Shown: piece after piece, positions 33,957-49,100 of the stretch | Position numbering within the stretch: the stretch's first letter is position 1 | How the letters are laid out: the number at the start of each line of letters is the position of its first letter | Source of the DNA: Sarcocystis neurona | Taxonomy: Eukaryota > Apicomplexa > Conoidasida > Eucoccidiorida > Sarcocystidae | DNA length: 64,000 bases | Direction: 5' to 3' | Assembly: GCA_000727475.1 (NCBI GenBank) | Contig: KL647311.1 | Coordinates: 1,075,903-1,139,902, forward strand | Position numbers and translations under genes: made by a program | The notes under the pieces: generated by a model | Told to the model about the DNA's origin: nothing | Databases searched by the model: none | What the model saw: the letters and a program-made list of their open reading frames with translations, nothing else

Positions 33957-36900
33957 CTGCCGTAGACATGTCAAGGAACAAACCCACACAAAACACGAGG
34001 ACGGCTCTCACGCGGCTGCGCGCGTATACGTGTACACACATCCACACACAAATACACATACAGACACGCATATACACATATATATATTTATCCATCTGTA
34101 TATCTCCCTATACATATTAATAGACAAATGTACATATATATAGAGAGAGAGAGACAGACACTGAGAGGAAGCAGAATGCTACTTTGATATATAGAGACAT
34201 ATAGGTCTATACAGACACATATGTATATAGGTGTATATAGATACGTACATAGCCGGGTTATAGAGAAGTGAAAGTATCTCGAGGAACAGAAGGACGCGTA
34301 GACAAACGGAAGACGACCATCCACAGAGGTGTCTTCACGGTGAAAGATGCATGCACTCAGCTGATGCATGCATGCAGCTGCATACGTGCAAGCACCCATC
34401 GAGCTTGACGCCTTGTAAACATCGGAACGATACAAATGAAATTCCGTGCACCTCCGCAGAAAAAATTTCGTTGACACACGCAAGAAATGACTATCCCCGC
34501 TTCAGCAGGCCCTCCTTTCTCTGCATTTCATATAACTCTACGTATATACGTATCCATATGAAGTGTATATATATATACACGTAAGCGTATATACACATAC
34601 ATGCACGCATGAAGTGCTGTGTACATGGACGTGATGAAGGCATACACAGAAACGGAACACCAGTGCATTTCAAAATATATATATATATACATGTGTGTAC
34701 ACAGGAGAGAATACATATATATATATATATATTTCTAAATGTATATATATATATATATGTACACAGGTGAGAATATATATATATATATATGTATGTAAAT
34801 ACGTGTAAATACATATATATATATGTATACATGCGCGTGGGTGGAGTGTTGCGTATGCAGACGCGGTGTAGAGATACAGAGACACACAACATCACTTCAT
34901 TTACACATATACGAGTACATATATATATATGTATATATATATGTACTCGTGTGAAGGGAGAGCTATACCATCTGTCGCCTGGGTGCCATCACCCTGCAGC
35001 ACAGAGCGAATCCAGTAGTCTTTTGTCCGTTCAAAGAAACTGCGCAAATTTTCCTTCTGCTGCGGCGTCCTGCTGCTGTCGTGCAGCTGATACTTCTCCT
35101 GCGGCGGTAAGACAAACAGCAGCAGGGACGGGCGTAAGAGAAGTGGCCCTGGCAGAACGCCAGCAGCAGCAGCATCACCAACAGCAGCAGCAGCAACAGA
35201 AACCGCAGCACCGCAGCACACACAGCAACCGCAGCGCAGCGGCAACAACAGCACCCGCAGCACAGCAGAAAAAACAGCAGCCGCAGCACGGCAACAACAG
35301 CAGTCCCTGCTGCAGCAAGACGAGAGGCAGCTGGGTCCCCGGCCGCAGCAGCAGCCGTCTTCATAACACCAGCACGAGCAGGAGAGCCAGTGTAAGGAGC
35401 AGCAGCCACTGCAGACCAGCAAGGTTAACAGCAGCAGCGCGACCAACAGCAGTGGTACGACCAGCAGCAGCAGCAGCAGAGTTGACAGCTGCAGTACGGT
35501 AGCAGCAGAGAAGCAGTGTCATGGCAACAGCAGTAGAAGTCGCAAGATCAGCAGCAGTAGTCAGCAGCAGCACTACTCGAACAGGAAAGGCGGCAGCAGC
35601 TGCGGCAGTTCCAGCAGCAGCAGCGCTGGCGACGACAGCGGCAGCGGCGGAATGCCAGCAGCAGCAGCAGCGACAGCAGCAGCAGAGAAAAGCAGGGGAT
35701 GCACTGCGTCAGCAACAAGAAGCACCAGCAACAGCAGCACGTGGCAGTCGATGAGGAGCAGAAGAAGCAACGAACAGCGAGACGATCTGCAGTAGCGAAA
35801 GCAGCAGCAGCTCGGCAGGATCATCAGCGGCAGCAGTTCAAAAGCACACGCACAGAGGAGGAGGGGCAGCACCAAGAAGACGCACCAGCTGCAGCGGCAG
35901 CTAGCAGCAAGTGAGGAGAATCGCAGCAGAAGCTGCAGCAGGTACCAGTCCAGAAGCAGAAAGAGTAACAAGAGCGGCGGCAGGAGCAGGGAAAACAGAA
36001 GAAGAAGAAGAAGGCGGGGCCCGACGAGAAGACGTAGCAGCGGCAGCAGCATCAAAGCAGGACAGAGTAGCGTGTAGACGTCACCACGTGGGAGATCCCC
36101 CGACGCAGCAGCAGAAGCAGGAAACGGATTCTAAACTCCTGACACGTAAAGCAGCACCAGCAACAGCAGAAGCAGAAGCAGCAGCAGCAGAAGCAGAAGC
36201 AGCAGCAGCAGCAGCAGAAGCAGAAGCAGCAGCAGCAGCAGAAGCAGAAGCAGCAGCAGAAGCAGAAGCAGCAGCANNNNNNNNNNNNNNNNNNNNNNNN
36301 NNNNNNNNNNNNNNNNNNNNNNNNNNNNNNNNNNNNNNNNNNNNNNNNNNNNNNNNNNNNNNNNNNNNNNNNNNNNNNNNNNNNNNNNNNNNNNNNNNNN
36401 NNNNNNNNNNNNNNNNNNNNNNNNNNNNNNNNNNNNNNNNNNNNNNNNNNNNNNNNNNNNNNNNNNNNNNNNNNNNNNNNNNNNNNNNNNNNNNNNNNNN
36501 NNNNNNNNNNNNNNNNNNNNNNNNNNNNNNNNNNNNNNNNNNNNNNNNNNNNNNNNNNNNNNNNNNNNNNNNNNNNNNNNNNNNNNNNNNNNNNNNNNNN
36601 NNNNNNNNNNNNNNNNNNNNNNNNNNNNNNNNNNNNNNNNNNNNNNNNNNNNNNNNNNNNNNNNNNNNNNNNNNNNNNNNNNNNNNNNNNNNNNNNNNNN
36701 NNNNNNNNNNNNNNNNNNNNNNNNNNNNNNNNNNNNNNNNNNNNNNNNNNNNNNNNNNNNNNNNNNNNNNNNNNNNNNNNNNNNNNNNNNNNNNNNNNNN
36801 NNNNNNNNNNNNNNNNNNNNNNNNNNNNNNNNNNNNNNNNNNNNNNNNNNNNNNNNNNNNNNNNNNNNNNNNNNNNNNNNNNNNNNNNNNNNNNNNNNNN

Positions 36901-38162
36901 NNNNNNNNNNNNNNNNNNNNNNNNNNNNNNNNNNNNNNNNNNNNNNNNNNNNNNNNNNNNNNNNNNNNNNNNNNNNNNNNNCCCGAGGCAGAAGCAGCAG
37001 TAGCAGATGCAGAAGCACAAGCACCCGGAAAGGCAGCAGCACAGCAGAATCAGAAGCAGCACAGCAGAATCAGAAGCAGCACAGCAGAATCAGACGCAAC
37101 AGAGGCAGCATTCCACACTCCTGAGGCGCGAAGCAGCAGCAGCAGTCCTGTGCCAGCGACCGTCAGCACTGAAGCTTACGCATGTATCTATACTCTCGCA
37201 TGTGGAAGAGAATATACGTGAGTACTTGCACATATATACATATATATATATACATGTGTACACACATGTACGTACAGATATATACACATAGCAGGGACAG
37301 AAACACACACGCGTACCTATAGATATACGTCAATGTACACACGCGTGAATTCCTACAAATCCATGCGCAGACGAATACGTATATATACACATATGTGTTT
37401 ATGGAAATGAAGTATTCTTTTGTATACATACACATATATATGTATATGGATATGAAGAAGGTGATATATAACGTTACATTTGAGAGGAACTAGACTCCCA
37501 TACGAGTACTCCACATATACATATACTTAGGTACAAGTGTTCATATACATGTACACTCCGTAGCTACATACATATACATATATATATATATATGAAGAAA
37601 TACGTAGAAACGTACCCGTACATCAGTATACATATTTATACTATGTATACACGTGAGACGGCGTATCATCTTTACGTTCATGCGGGTCTGTAACTACACT
37701 CATATATATATATATATATGAGTCAATACCTCTAAACCTCCTTATTGATCAGTATACATATTTATGCATATATACAGATGAAATGACGAATATCTCTTTT
37801 GCTGGTTGGGCCGTCGAACGTCAATTGCTGGGCAGCCGCCTGTGAAGAGGCTCCCCTCTAGTAGCCATATACGTATACACACACACAAAAAACAGGAAGG
37901 GAGAAAAACAGAAAGAGACAAATATCACGCTACCTATGCTGCCGCATGCACACGAAGACCTCTGCATTTATACATGCAACAGGCTCTCAGCAGTCTACAC
38001 ATATATATATATATATTTATATTGATATATATGTGCCTGTATGGGTATATGTTAAAATGCAGCAGCAACAAACGAGTGACTATATCGATGCACATCAAAC
38101 ATATATAAATATACATGTGTTTATATATATGTATATATATATATATATAAGTAGGTAGATAC

Positions 38163-38195
<33 letters not shown>

Positions 38196-41100
38196 AGTAG
38201 GTAGATACATATACAGATATATATATACATAGATATATACTACGCAGAGTAAAAAAAAGTGTGACTGAATGGGAGCATATAGAGCGGGGAATTCACAAGT
38301 TCATATATATATATAAGATTAACCGAGGGAGAGGACGATATATAGAGTCTATATACGCATACGTAAATTGTCAATATATGTCTATACATTCTCCATAGTA
38401 GAGAGAGATCACTAGTCCGTATATATATATATTTTATATATTGTCGATCTCTCTATACGATACGTATATATACGCATAGACCAAGGTATATAAACATACA
38501 CCATATATGGATATATACGTACTATATGTAGAGAGATACACATATATACATATATATATATATATGTGGCGCGTATAAAGACTTCCATAATATGTTATAT
38601 ATATAAGTATACAAATATATAGTAAATATGAATATATACGTAGCATGCGTAAGAAATACATGTATACACTAATTTATACATCTAGCGCGTATAGAGAGAT
38701 CCACAATATATAACATATATACGTATAAATGTATACATTCTCAGTATTTATATGTATATGTACGTAACATATGCAGGTAAATACATAGATATACATATAT
38801 ATATAGCATGTAGACAAATCCATAGTATACAACATATATATATATATATGTGGGCCTGTGTATTTGCCGCAGTGTATATAGATATAATATATAAGCAAAT
38901 ATACAAGGTATATATAGAGAAAGACAGAGATATACCTATATATATAGAGAGAGTATATGGAGATCTTTTAATAGATAGAGAAATATACGGCTACACTGCC
39001 GCTTTTTATTATGAGACAGACGCCCTCGGGTTAAAGACGAGGTTTCGCCCTCACATACGCGTGACCTGCATGCCTTCTCTGTTCCACATGTGTACATCTA
39101 CATACTATAACAAATATATATATATATATATACATCGGTCTACGTGATACATATATATATATATATATCGGTCTACGTGATATATATGCACTGATATATG
39201 TATACATACATACGTGTCCTTGGGTCTATGCTTTATATGCTTATACACTATATGGGTGTGTATCTCCCTCGATCTACGTAATAAATATTCATATATATTC
39301 TCTCTATACATATATGTGTCCCTCAGTCTATATAGTATGTATGTACATATTCTATGTATATGTACGTATATATATATATAACATACACACATATATACGT
39401 ACATCCGTCGGTAAACATATATAATATATTTGCCTATGTAGTATCCATATACATGTATCTCGCTTTATCTATGGAACACATACGTATACGTCTATATATG
39501 TCCCCGTGTACATACTTACGCGTAGGGCCTCGATTTCTTGCCGGTAGGAGCGCTCCCCTTTCCTTTCATCCTGTGCTTCTTGTTCCTCTTCTTTTCCTGC
39601 TGCTCCTGCTGCTGCTTTTGTCCCTTCCGTTCTCCGCCCACTCCGATGGCGCTTCTCTTCCGTTTCACTGTTCCGGCTGCTGCCACGCCGTTGCCGCTGC
39701 TGTCCTTCCTGCTCCTCCTTCTTCTTCTTTTTCTTTTTCTTGATCCCCTGCTGCTGTTCCTGCTGCTGCTGTGGTGGGGCCGCAGCAGCTCTCTGGGCTC
39801 CTCGAGGCGAGTGGGACGGAGACAGAGACGTAGAACGCAAACGAGCTGCTGCTGCTGCTGCAGCGCTGCCACCGTCGGGCCCGCTGCAGCGACGCACGTT
39901 CTCATTTGGTGCTGCAGTAGAAATTTCCTCCTCTCCGCCTCTCCCGTCACATGTATGTCCAGGGGCACCTGCTGCTGCTCCTGCTGCATGCACTTGCAGT
40001 TCACCTTCCCCGACATGCGACGGCATCCGGTCGTCGCTCTTAGCGAACTTTCCTTTGCCGCTGCTATCAGAGCCCTCGCAACTGCTGCTGCTGCTGGGAC
40101 TGCTGCCGCTTCTTCTTCTTTCACTGCTGCTCTGTCTTGACGTCTGCGTCTTGCTGGGGCTGCTGCTGCTGCCACCTTCCTCCGTCACAAATCCGGTTTC
40201 CTCGCGGTGGTCCTTCTCTTCTTCTTCTTCCTCACCGCTGCTGGTGGTCTCTTGTTCCTCCTCGTTCCCGTCGCTATCGCTGCTGCAGCTCCTGCTCTCT
40301 GCATCGCTGCTGCCGCTCTCTGTGTCACTGTCGCTGCTGCTGCCGTCCTCGTCGCTACTGCTGCTGTCTCCGTCGCTCTCGGTGCTGCTGTCGCTGCTGC
40401 TGCTGCTGTCTTCCGCCTCTCCACGCCACTCCTGCTGCTGCATCGTCCCTTCTAACACTTTCTCCCATTTGCTTCTGCAGTGAGCAGAGCACCGCCAACA
40501 CAAAATCAAACGGAGAAACACCTTTTCAGCTAAAGACAGGAAACCAAGTACCTACACTAACACACTAATATATATAGAGAGAGACAGAGAGAGAGAAAGA
40601 CGCATACACACATACATAGACATATATGTATTTATATGTTTACATAATTTTCTGCAGATGCGTTTCCTGGCTCGCAGACACACTCCCCTCAAATGCCAAC
40701 AGCGGGTCAATGCAGGAGCGGTCAGAGAGAGAGACGGAGACTGAGAAGGAAAAGGAAACCCGGGACATTTGTCCACGCTCGGTCGGAGACCCCGAAAAGA
40801 GAAAAGGAAGGGCACAGAATGGGGGAAATGCCGAAGGACGCCTACGCATTGAGACATGAACAAATACACATACACATATATACATATATAATACATGTAT
40901 ACACACAGATGCATACATACATACATATGAACAGATACATATACGCATATATATATATATATATGCGCATGCAGGCACATGCGCACCTATACAGATGTTC
41001 ATACAAGTATATTGACATATACATTTATGTAGGTGTGTGTGAGATACGCACACAGATATACATATGCACGTGTTCGTGTATACTAGTCTATATACGTATA

Positions 41101-43083
41101 TACGCAAATATATAGGGAGATACATATATACATGTCTTTCTTGTATACCACTACGAGAGAAACAGAGCATGCGTATCACAAGTCTACATATATGTGAGAA
41201 GAAATGGAAGAAGAAGCACATCGGCGCATGCAAACATTCACACATGCGGAGAGACTTCCGCATGCACGGCAGACATACCGCTTGCTCAGGTTTATTCTCC
41301 AGCAGTCGTCCAACGTAATTTCTGCGTCACCAACTTCTAAGACCCCCCCGTAGAGCAGCAAAACCGAGCCGCGCACCAGCAGCTGCCCGTGCAGTCGTGG
41401 CAGCGGAACGTCATTTCTATATAACTGACGTCCTTCTCCACTGCTCTTGCTGCTGCTGCTGTTGCTGCTGCTGTTGCTGCTGCTGTTGCTGCTGCTGCTG
41501 TTGCTGCTGCTGGAACCGCTGTTGCAGCTGTTGCCTTTGCTGCTGCTGTCGCTGCGCTTAGCGTTGATGCAGCCCCAGCTGTCCAGTGCGCTGCTGCTAG
41601 AAGAGCCGTCTCCGCGCTTCTCTTTGCAGCCGCTCAAACTTCTCACGTCGCACCGTCCTGTCGCAGATGCTACGTCATCCCCTGCGTCTCGCTCTTCAGT
41701 CTGCAACACACGGTTTTGCTGTTCCTGCTGCTGCGCTTGCTCCTCCTCCTCCTTCTTCTCCTTCTTCTTCTTCTTTCCTCGTTCCCGCGCTGGCGGCTCT
41801 TGTGGCTGCTGCTGCTCCCCCTGCTGCTGCTGCCCCTCCTGCTGCGGTGGCTCCTGCTGTGGTGGCTCCTCGTGCTGCTGCTGTTGCTGCTGCTGCTCGG
41901 GCCCAAGTTCCTTTTGTGAATGCGATGGAGAGGAGTCGGCCGTGGTGCTGCAGACGTCGCTTTCTGCGGCCACCGCGATCTTCGCGAGTCTTCCTTTCTC
42001 GTCGAAATAAAAGAAGACATTCTGAGAGCAACGCATGCATCCACCCCGGCGTGTAACATTCAGGACAAAAGGAAGTCTCTGCAAATCCCCGCCTGCACTT
42101 TTTACTTCACTTTTTCATCTCTCTCGCCTCTGCTGCTGCACGCGCACGCAGGACTGCCACGCAGACACCTGCGCACGCGACGCGTCAGCAGCAAAAAGGA
42201 AAACATGTATGCATATGTTAGATACTAGTACACAACTGCATGCACACATTATAGCTATGCGTACACATGTGTGTATATATATACATATGGAGAGATAGAC
42301 AGCTGCATACACACAAATACGCAGATACGTATGTATGCATGGCAGAAACCGATACACATACATATCTACACTACACACAAACACATGGCTTCATGCACAT
42401 ATATATACATATATATTTGAGAAACATATGTATACATATATATGTATATGCATAAGTGCAGGTGGGCAGGTATGGATGTATGCATGGAGAGTCACATGGA
42501 AACTCCATGCGGTGCGCAGGCAGAAATTCACGCATCAACATAACGTGCAGTACCACGCATACGTATACATGTGTATATGTACAAATATATGCGTAGAGGT
42601 ACGGACACAATTATATACATATATATGTAACGCTTAAATGTATCGTCGTCCCATATATATATATATATATATACGTTTATACAGACATATAGGTATATAC
42701 GAATATATGTAACGCCTTGATATCCACCCTGATATATATATAGATATACCCAACGAATGACGAGAGCCCCCCACAGATATATATAGATATACATCATGTA
42801 TATATATATATGACTTAAATGTATGCCCCTTCATATACATATATATATATATATATATACATACACACAAGGCTTCAGCACCATCCCCTAGTAATACGCA
42901 TATATATATATATGTCTGAGACATAAACACATCCCCCCCATAGTTACATATATATATATATATATATGTGTGAAAGGCTTGACTATATCCCCCAACATAT
43001 ATGTATATGCATGTATATAAATGTATCGGCATGTAAAACTTGAACATATCTCCGTCATAGATTTTTATCTGTAAATATATATG

Positions 43084-43117
<34 letters not shown>

Positions 43118-46100
43118 AGACTTAAGCAAACTCCCTCCCATCTGTATATATATATATGTATATGTGTATGTATATATATATGTATACCTTTAATATGTCC
43201 CACGTAACATGCATAAGATACACGTATCCTCATATAAATGTATCAATGTCGTACACATACATTAATGTAAGATATTTATATCCAGCTGCACAGATATGTA
43301 CATACAAGTAGAACTCAAATATATTCTCCACCACACATATATATTCATATATATAGTATATTCTCCCAACTGATATATATACATATATATACATATACAC
43401 ATGTTAAACTCGAATATATTCCCTACCAACCATACACGTATATAATGAGGTAGATATATAAATATATCCAAGACAGTAGTATCCACCCTCATAGTGATAT
43501 ATATATATATGTAGAACTCAATATATATGGCCCATCACGCATATATATATATATATTAATATATGTAAGACAGTACTGTCGACCCTCACGATATATTTAT
43601 ATATAGAGATATGTAAAAGTCCAGCATATCTCCACGTATGCATACATACACATATATACCGAAAGATTAACATATCAATATATGTAACACAGTACTATCG
43701 ACCTTCATAAATACATATATATACATATATAAATATATATAAACGTCCAACATAGTTCCCGCCATGTATGCATATATATATATATAGATATACACATGTA
43801 GGCGCCCTATATATATACATATACATGTCGGCGCAATATATATATATATACGTAGGCGCACTCTCTATCAACAGAAGCCGTCTCATACAGTCCCAATCTA
43901 TATTCGGATATATATGTATATATATAATATAAATACATACTGCACATACACACACATTCGCAGAGATATATATATATATGTATATGCATTTGTATGCATC
44001 CCCAGATATATACATATATATACATGCATATAGGCGCAATCTCGTCCTTTCTTTTGCTGTCTCTCTGTGTCTAGTGGCGTCTTCCTCATATATGGACTGA
44101 AACAAAAGTACTGGGGATGTCCCCTGTACAAATAGGTGAGGCAAAGACAGAGAAACAGCGTCGTCTGTATATATATATATATATGGTAGGGGGAGAAGAA
44201 GGGCGAGACAAAGGGCAGAAGAAAGTAGCCGAAAAGTCATTTGGTGCACGTGAGCAGACATACTTCGTCTTCCTCATCAGCTGCAGAAGACGCGTCGTCC
44301 TGCTGCTGCTCCCCCGCTGCAATGCCGTCAGTTGCCGTCTCGTCGTCTGCATGCGTCGTCCGCACATTTCCACAGCAGCAGCAGCAGCAACAGAGGCACA
44401 GTTCTTCTGTGCCGACCTCTGCGCAGTCTCCACCTCTATATGCAGCGATTTGTCTCTGCAAATATTTGTGGGGGCGCCGCGGAAAGTCGGCTCAAAGAAG
44501 TCTCGCTTTACTTACTGCTGGAGCTGCTGACAGTCTGCCGAGCGTCAGCCGCATGCAGACACGGCTACCCCCATCACACGCGCAGTCCGTCCGCATGCAT
44601 GCGCAAGCGCAGACTTCATACAGAGACACAAACGCTATACACACATCAACATACCCCCACGTACATATATACAGAGGGAGAGATGCATGCGGTAGAGACA
44701 GAGCTGTAGATGTCCTGTTCGTGTAGGCGACGCTGTATGGACAGATGCAGGTACATACGTACGTATACAGCGACACACATGTATATCTATACTCACACGT
44801 ACATATATACACATACATACGTGGACATATGTGTCCATACATATATATATATGTATGTATGTATATATACAACCCTATGCACGGGTAGGCACAGCACTAC
44901 ATATACAGAGTTTGCAGCGAGGACGCCAGAAAGAGAAAGGTTGAACAAACGCGGCGCCGCTCTACGCCCCACACAATTATATCTCTGTCTTCCTCACATT
45001 TATATATATGTATGCATATATGGAGAGGGATAGACAAATACAAGTAGATGCATGCATATTATAATATAGTGTATGCATTTATCTATCTACTTATATATGT
45101 ATATATATATGGGCATACGTATATATGTAGATAATGTATAGATTGAACGAAAGTGGAGAAGTCTGTATGTGTACACGTATACTACGTTGAAGCACGTAGA
45201 CTCCTTTGTAGACGGATGTTCGAGAATACGCAGTGTACAGACATATATATATATAAATGGTACTGCATATATACATATATATATATATATATGGAAGCGT
45301 ATGCATTTAAGCATGTATTTGTATATATACACATACGTACATACGTATGTACGAAGAAGATAGAAGTGCACACATATGTGTGCATCCACCTATATATATG
45401 AATGAGATAGACACACAGACATATATACGCATATATATATAGGAAGGTATACGCGTGTATGTCTGCAAAAGTATATGCATGTATATATATATATATATAT
45501 ATGTCGATGAAAATATATGGTGGACAGACACTACACATAGAGGGGAAGCACACGTACGTATGAAAATATATATATATATATATTTATGTATGCGTGTAAA
45601 TGTACGTAATGCAGAAATGCGTATATATGTGTGTTTTCACCTGTATATACCCGATATATAAGTAGATCTCTGTACCAAAATAATGTACGCCTGACCAAAT
45701 ACACATAGATTACCGTATTATAGGAAAGCTATTGATTAGGACGCACATGTCCCCACACAGTGTATACGTATATATATATATACGCATATATATAAAATGT
45801 TAAATAACAAAAGACAGAGAAGTGCAGAGACACTGGTATGTGGACACACAGAAGTTCAGACAAGTAATGCATGCAGATGTGCGCATCCCCATACATATTA
45901 ACCCACATATATGTGTATATGTATACAAATATATTGTATAGATGTACAGACAGAGAGCCGATTAATCCTGTTAATATTCTGACACAGGGGGGGCACATAT
46001 GCATATACTCGTGTATGGAGACGAGTAATGGGAGTACGTTTGAAGCGTCGTCAAGACACCGGAGAAACGGGGCGCGGGAGCAGCACGTCCGGCAAACCGC

Positions 46101-49100
46101 GTCGCACTTTGACGACGAGAAGAAGAAGAAGAAAAGAAGGGGGATAATGGGCAGAAGGAGAGGAACACGAATAGCGGAAAAAGAAGACGAAAAAGAGGAA
46201 GACGAAAAGAGGAAGAACGGGAGGAAAAGCAGCAGAAGTCGAAGGAGAGGACGGAAGAGAAGAAGACGGAAGAGAAGAAGACGCATGAAACGGAGAGGCA
46301 GCAGCAGAAGACGAACACAGAGGCAGCTGCTTTTTTAGGTGCTGCTGCATGCGCGCACTGTCGGCCCCTCTCACTTTGACGAGGAGAAGAAGAAGTGAGA
46401 GCGAGCGGCTTCTTGATGCGCTGCTGCATGCGCGCCTTTTCGCCATCCAAACGCAGTGCTGTGGCCACCTCGTACCAGCGCCTGCAAAATACCCCCGCAA
46501 AGGTGCGTCGCAGAAGAAAAACATTTGGCTGCTGCTATCCCTGCGTTCCTGATGCGCCAGTACATATATATACAGAGAGAGAGACAGTCGAAGACCTTTG
46601 GATAGACGGGGGACCTCGAAACCTACAGACAGGTATATAGTTGACGCATGCATGCGCGCACACAAGTGGCATATATATATATATATATATGTAGATAGAG
46701 AGACATGCATTGAGAATTACAGACACCTATATATATAGATATATGTGCACACGAACGGCATCCAAAGCTCTACATGTACATATATAACTATAGGGCAGGA
46801 GTAAGAAAAATATATATTCACACACACATATATATATTTGTATACAGTAGCGGCGGACGTGTATAAATAAGGACCTTCACGGCATTCACTACTGACACGC
46901 ACATATATATAGAGAGAAGTGTACATACAGGTGAGTCCGTATAGAGGGACGGAGAGGGAAACGGGAAGAGACAGACGAGTCAGAGAGAGCAGCAAGTCAC
47001 CTTCGCTCGACGTCGAATGCATGCAAGTCGTTGAAGAAGACGCTTTTGATTTTCGTTTGGCCCCGGTCTTCGTCGGCGACTCCCCCGAAGACGAAGATCG
47101 AGTGTCTGTACACCGCGCCGCTCATGCCTGGAGACAGAAAGAAATCGAGGAGAGCAGAAGACCCAATCGAAGCGAAAATGGAGCAGCGACGGCGAGGAGT
47201 CGTAGAAGAAGCGCAGACGACAGCAGCAACACGAAACAAAAACATGCATGCAGCATCTCCTCTTCCAAACACCCCCGCGCGCAGTGCAGGAGACACGGAG
47301 ACGCGGACAGAAAGCGAGGCAGGGAGACGGAGACGGAGACGGGATGGGAGACACACGGAGGGCAATACAGCAACACGGAGAGACGGAGACGGAGACAGGG
47401 AGACAAACAGAAGGCGACACAGGGAGACGGAGACACATAGAGAGAGATACAGACCGGTAGTAAAGGTCCTTGGACACACAATTTTTCGACGGCCACATAC
47501 ACAGAGACACACAGCCACATATTGATAGACATAGAGAGAGATAAAATTTGTATACATATACGTACATATACACACATACATATATACCTCCCCAATTCAT
47601 ACATACGCGCAGGCGTGAACTTACACACCTACAAATATGTGTGCGTAGATTAATTTATACTTTATTGCACCACGTATATATGTGTGGGTGCGTCCGCTTC
47701 ACGCAGATCCACACACGTACAAAAACACGTACAAAACAGTCCACCTATATCTACAGATATACGTAGATTGGCGTACATATTGTTCTGAGCAATACACATA
47801 TATGTAGGTACGTCGCCGGAGTCCATGCATGTCTGTAAGAAATAGGTGTGCTTCTACGTACGCACACATGCATTTAAAGTCCTCCTTGGACACACTTCCT
47901 CACACTCAGCCACAAGTGAACTTCCTCATATATATATGTATGTTGAATAAAATATACAATTTTATATATAGGGAGAGAAAGGAAAAGTGAGACACACTAG
48001 ACCCCACAATGGTGAAAGACACACACAAATAGGCACATTATATATATATATGCGTATGTGTGTATTCTTTGCAAGTACTAGCACAGGCTAGCTGATCCAT
48101 ACTTGCCCAATACAAAGAAAAGTACGTGGAGAGACGGCCACCCCGGCAGCGAGATCGAGGAGGGGAGAGCGGGCGGGGGGACGAAGGGCGGCACACGTGA
48201 CGTTTTCGGGGGAAGGGCGCGTGCAGTGGCAACAGCAAAGTGTGCATGCACAGACAGAGAGACTCGTAAATTTTATCGAAGAGTGCGGAAGACGATTGCG
48301 AAGTGCAGAAGAATCGCCAGCAGGAGATTACGTCGGCGACACGTCATGGTCCACTACATACACACACGCGTGCATGCGTTTAGACATACGCAGACATATA
48401 TATACATATTTATATGCATGTACATCTATATATATTCACGTACGCGCGTCTATTCATATTTTGCATGTACACATACATACACACATACATACGTACATAC
48501 ATATACATATATACATATATGTACACATATATGTAGACACATTCATATGCATATATATGTACATAGGTGTATGTGCATATATGTGTACACACATACACAT
48601 ACATATATATAAATATATATGTACACGCACACATATATGCATTTATGCATGTTTATATTTATCGTGGATGTTCCTATACTCATGCGTACACATATATATA
48701 CATACACAGGTATGTAAATGCATACATACGGATATATATACATACACGCATGCACATATATGTACACATACATATATATACTGTGCGTGTACATATGCAC
48801 ATGTGCGCACATACACATATATTTATTTTGAACATATATATACATATACATGTATTCGTACACTCACATATATATGTACAGATATATATAGATTGTGTCT
48901 GTATACGTACTCACCTATAGACAGACGTACGCATGCATATATTTATATCCACACATACACATTACACAGAAAAGAAAGAAGTGAGTGAACTCAGAGAAAG
49001 AGGAAGAAATACCCGTTCGTGGAGAAGGAACGGCGCCAACGTTGCGCACGTGAACCCACTGTGGAATCTCTTTCCGCCAGTCACGTGCCAGCGGCCTCAA

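Noticed and set aside
35911..37221. 436-codon Ala/Glu plus frame spanning the first gap
   Set aside because: A translation of the GAAGCA/CAG array inside KLHDC4 intron 12.
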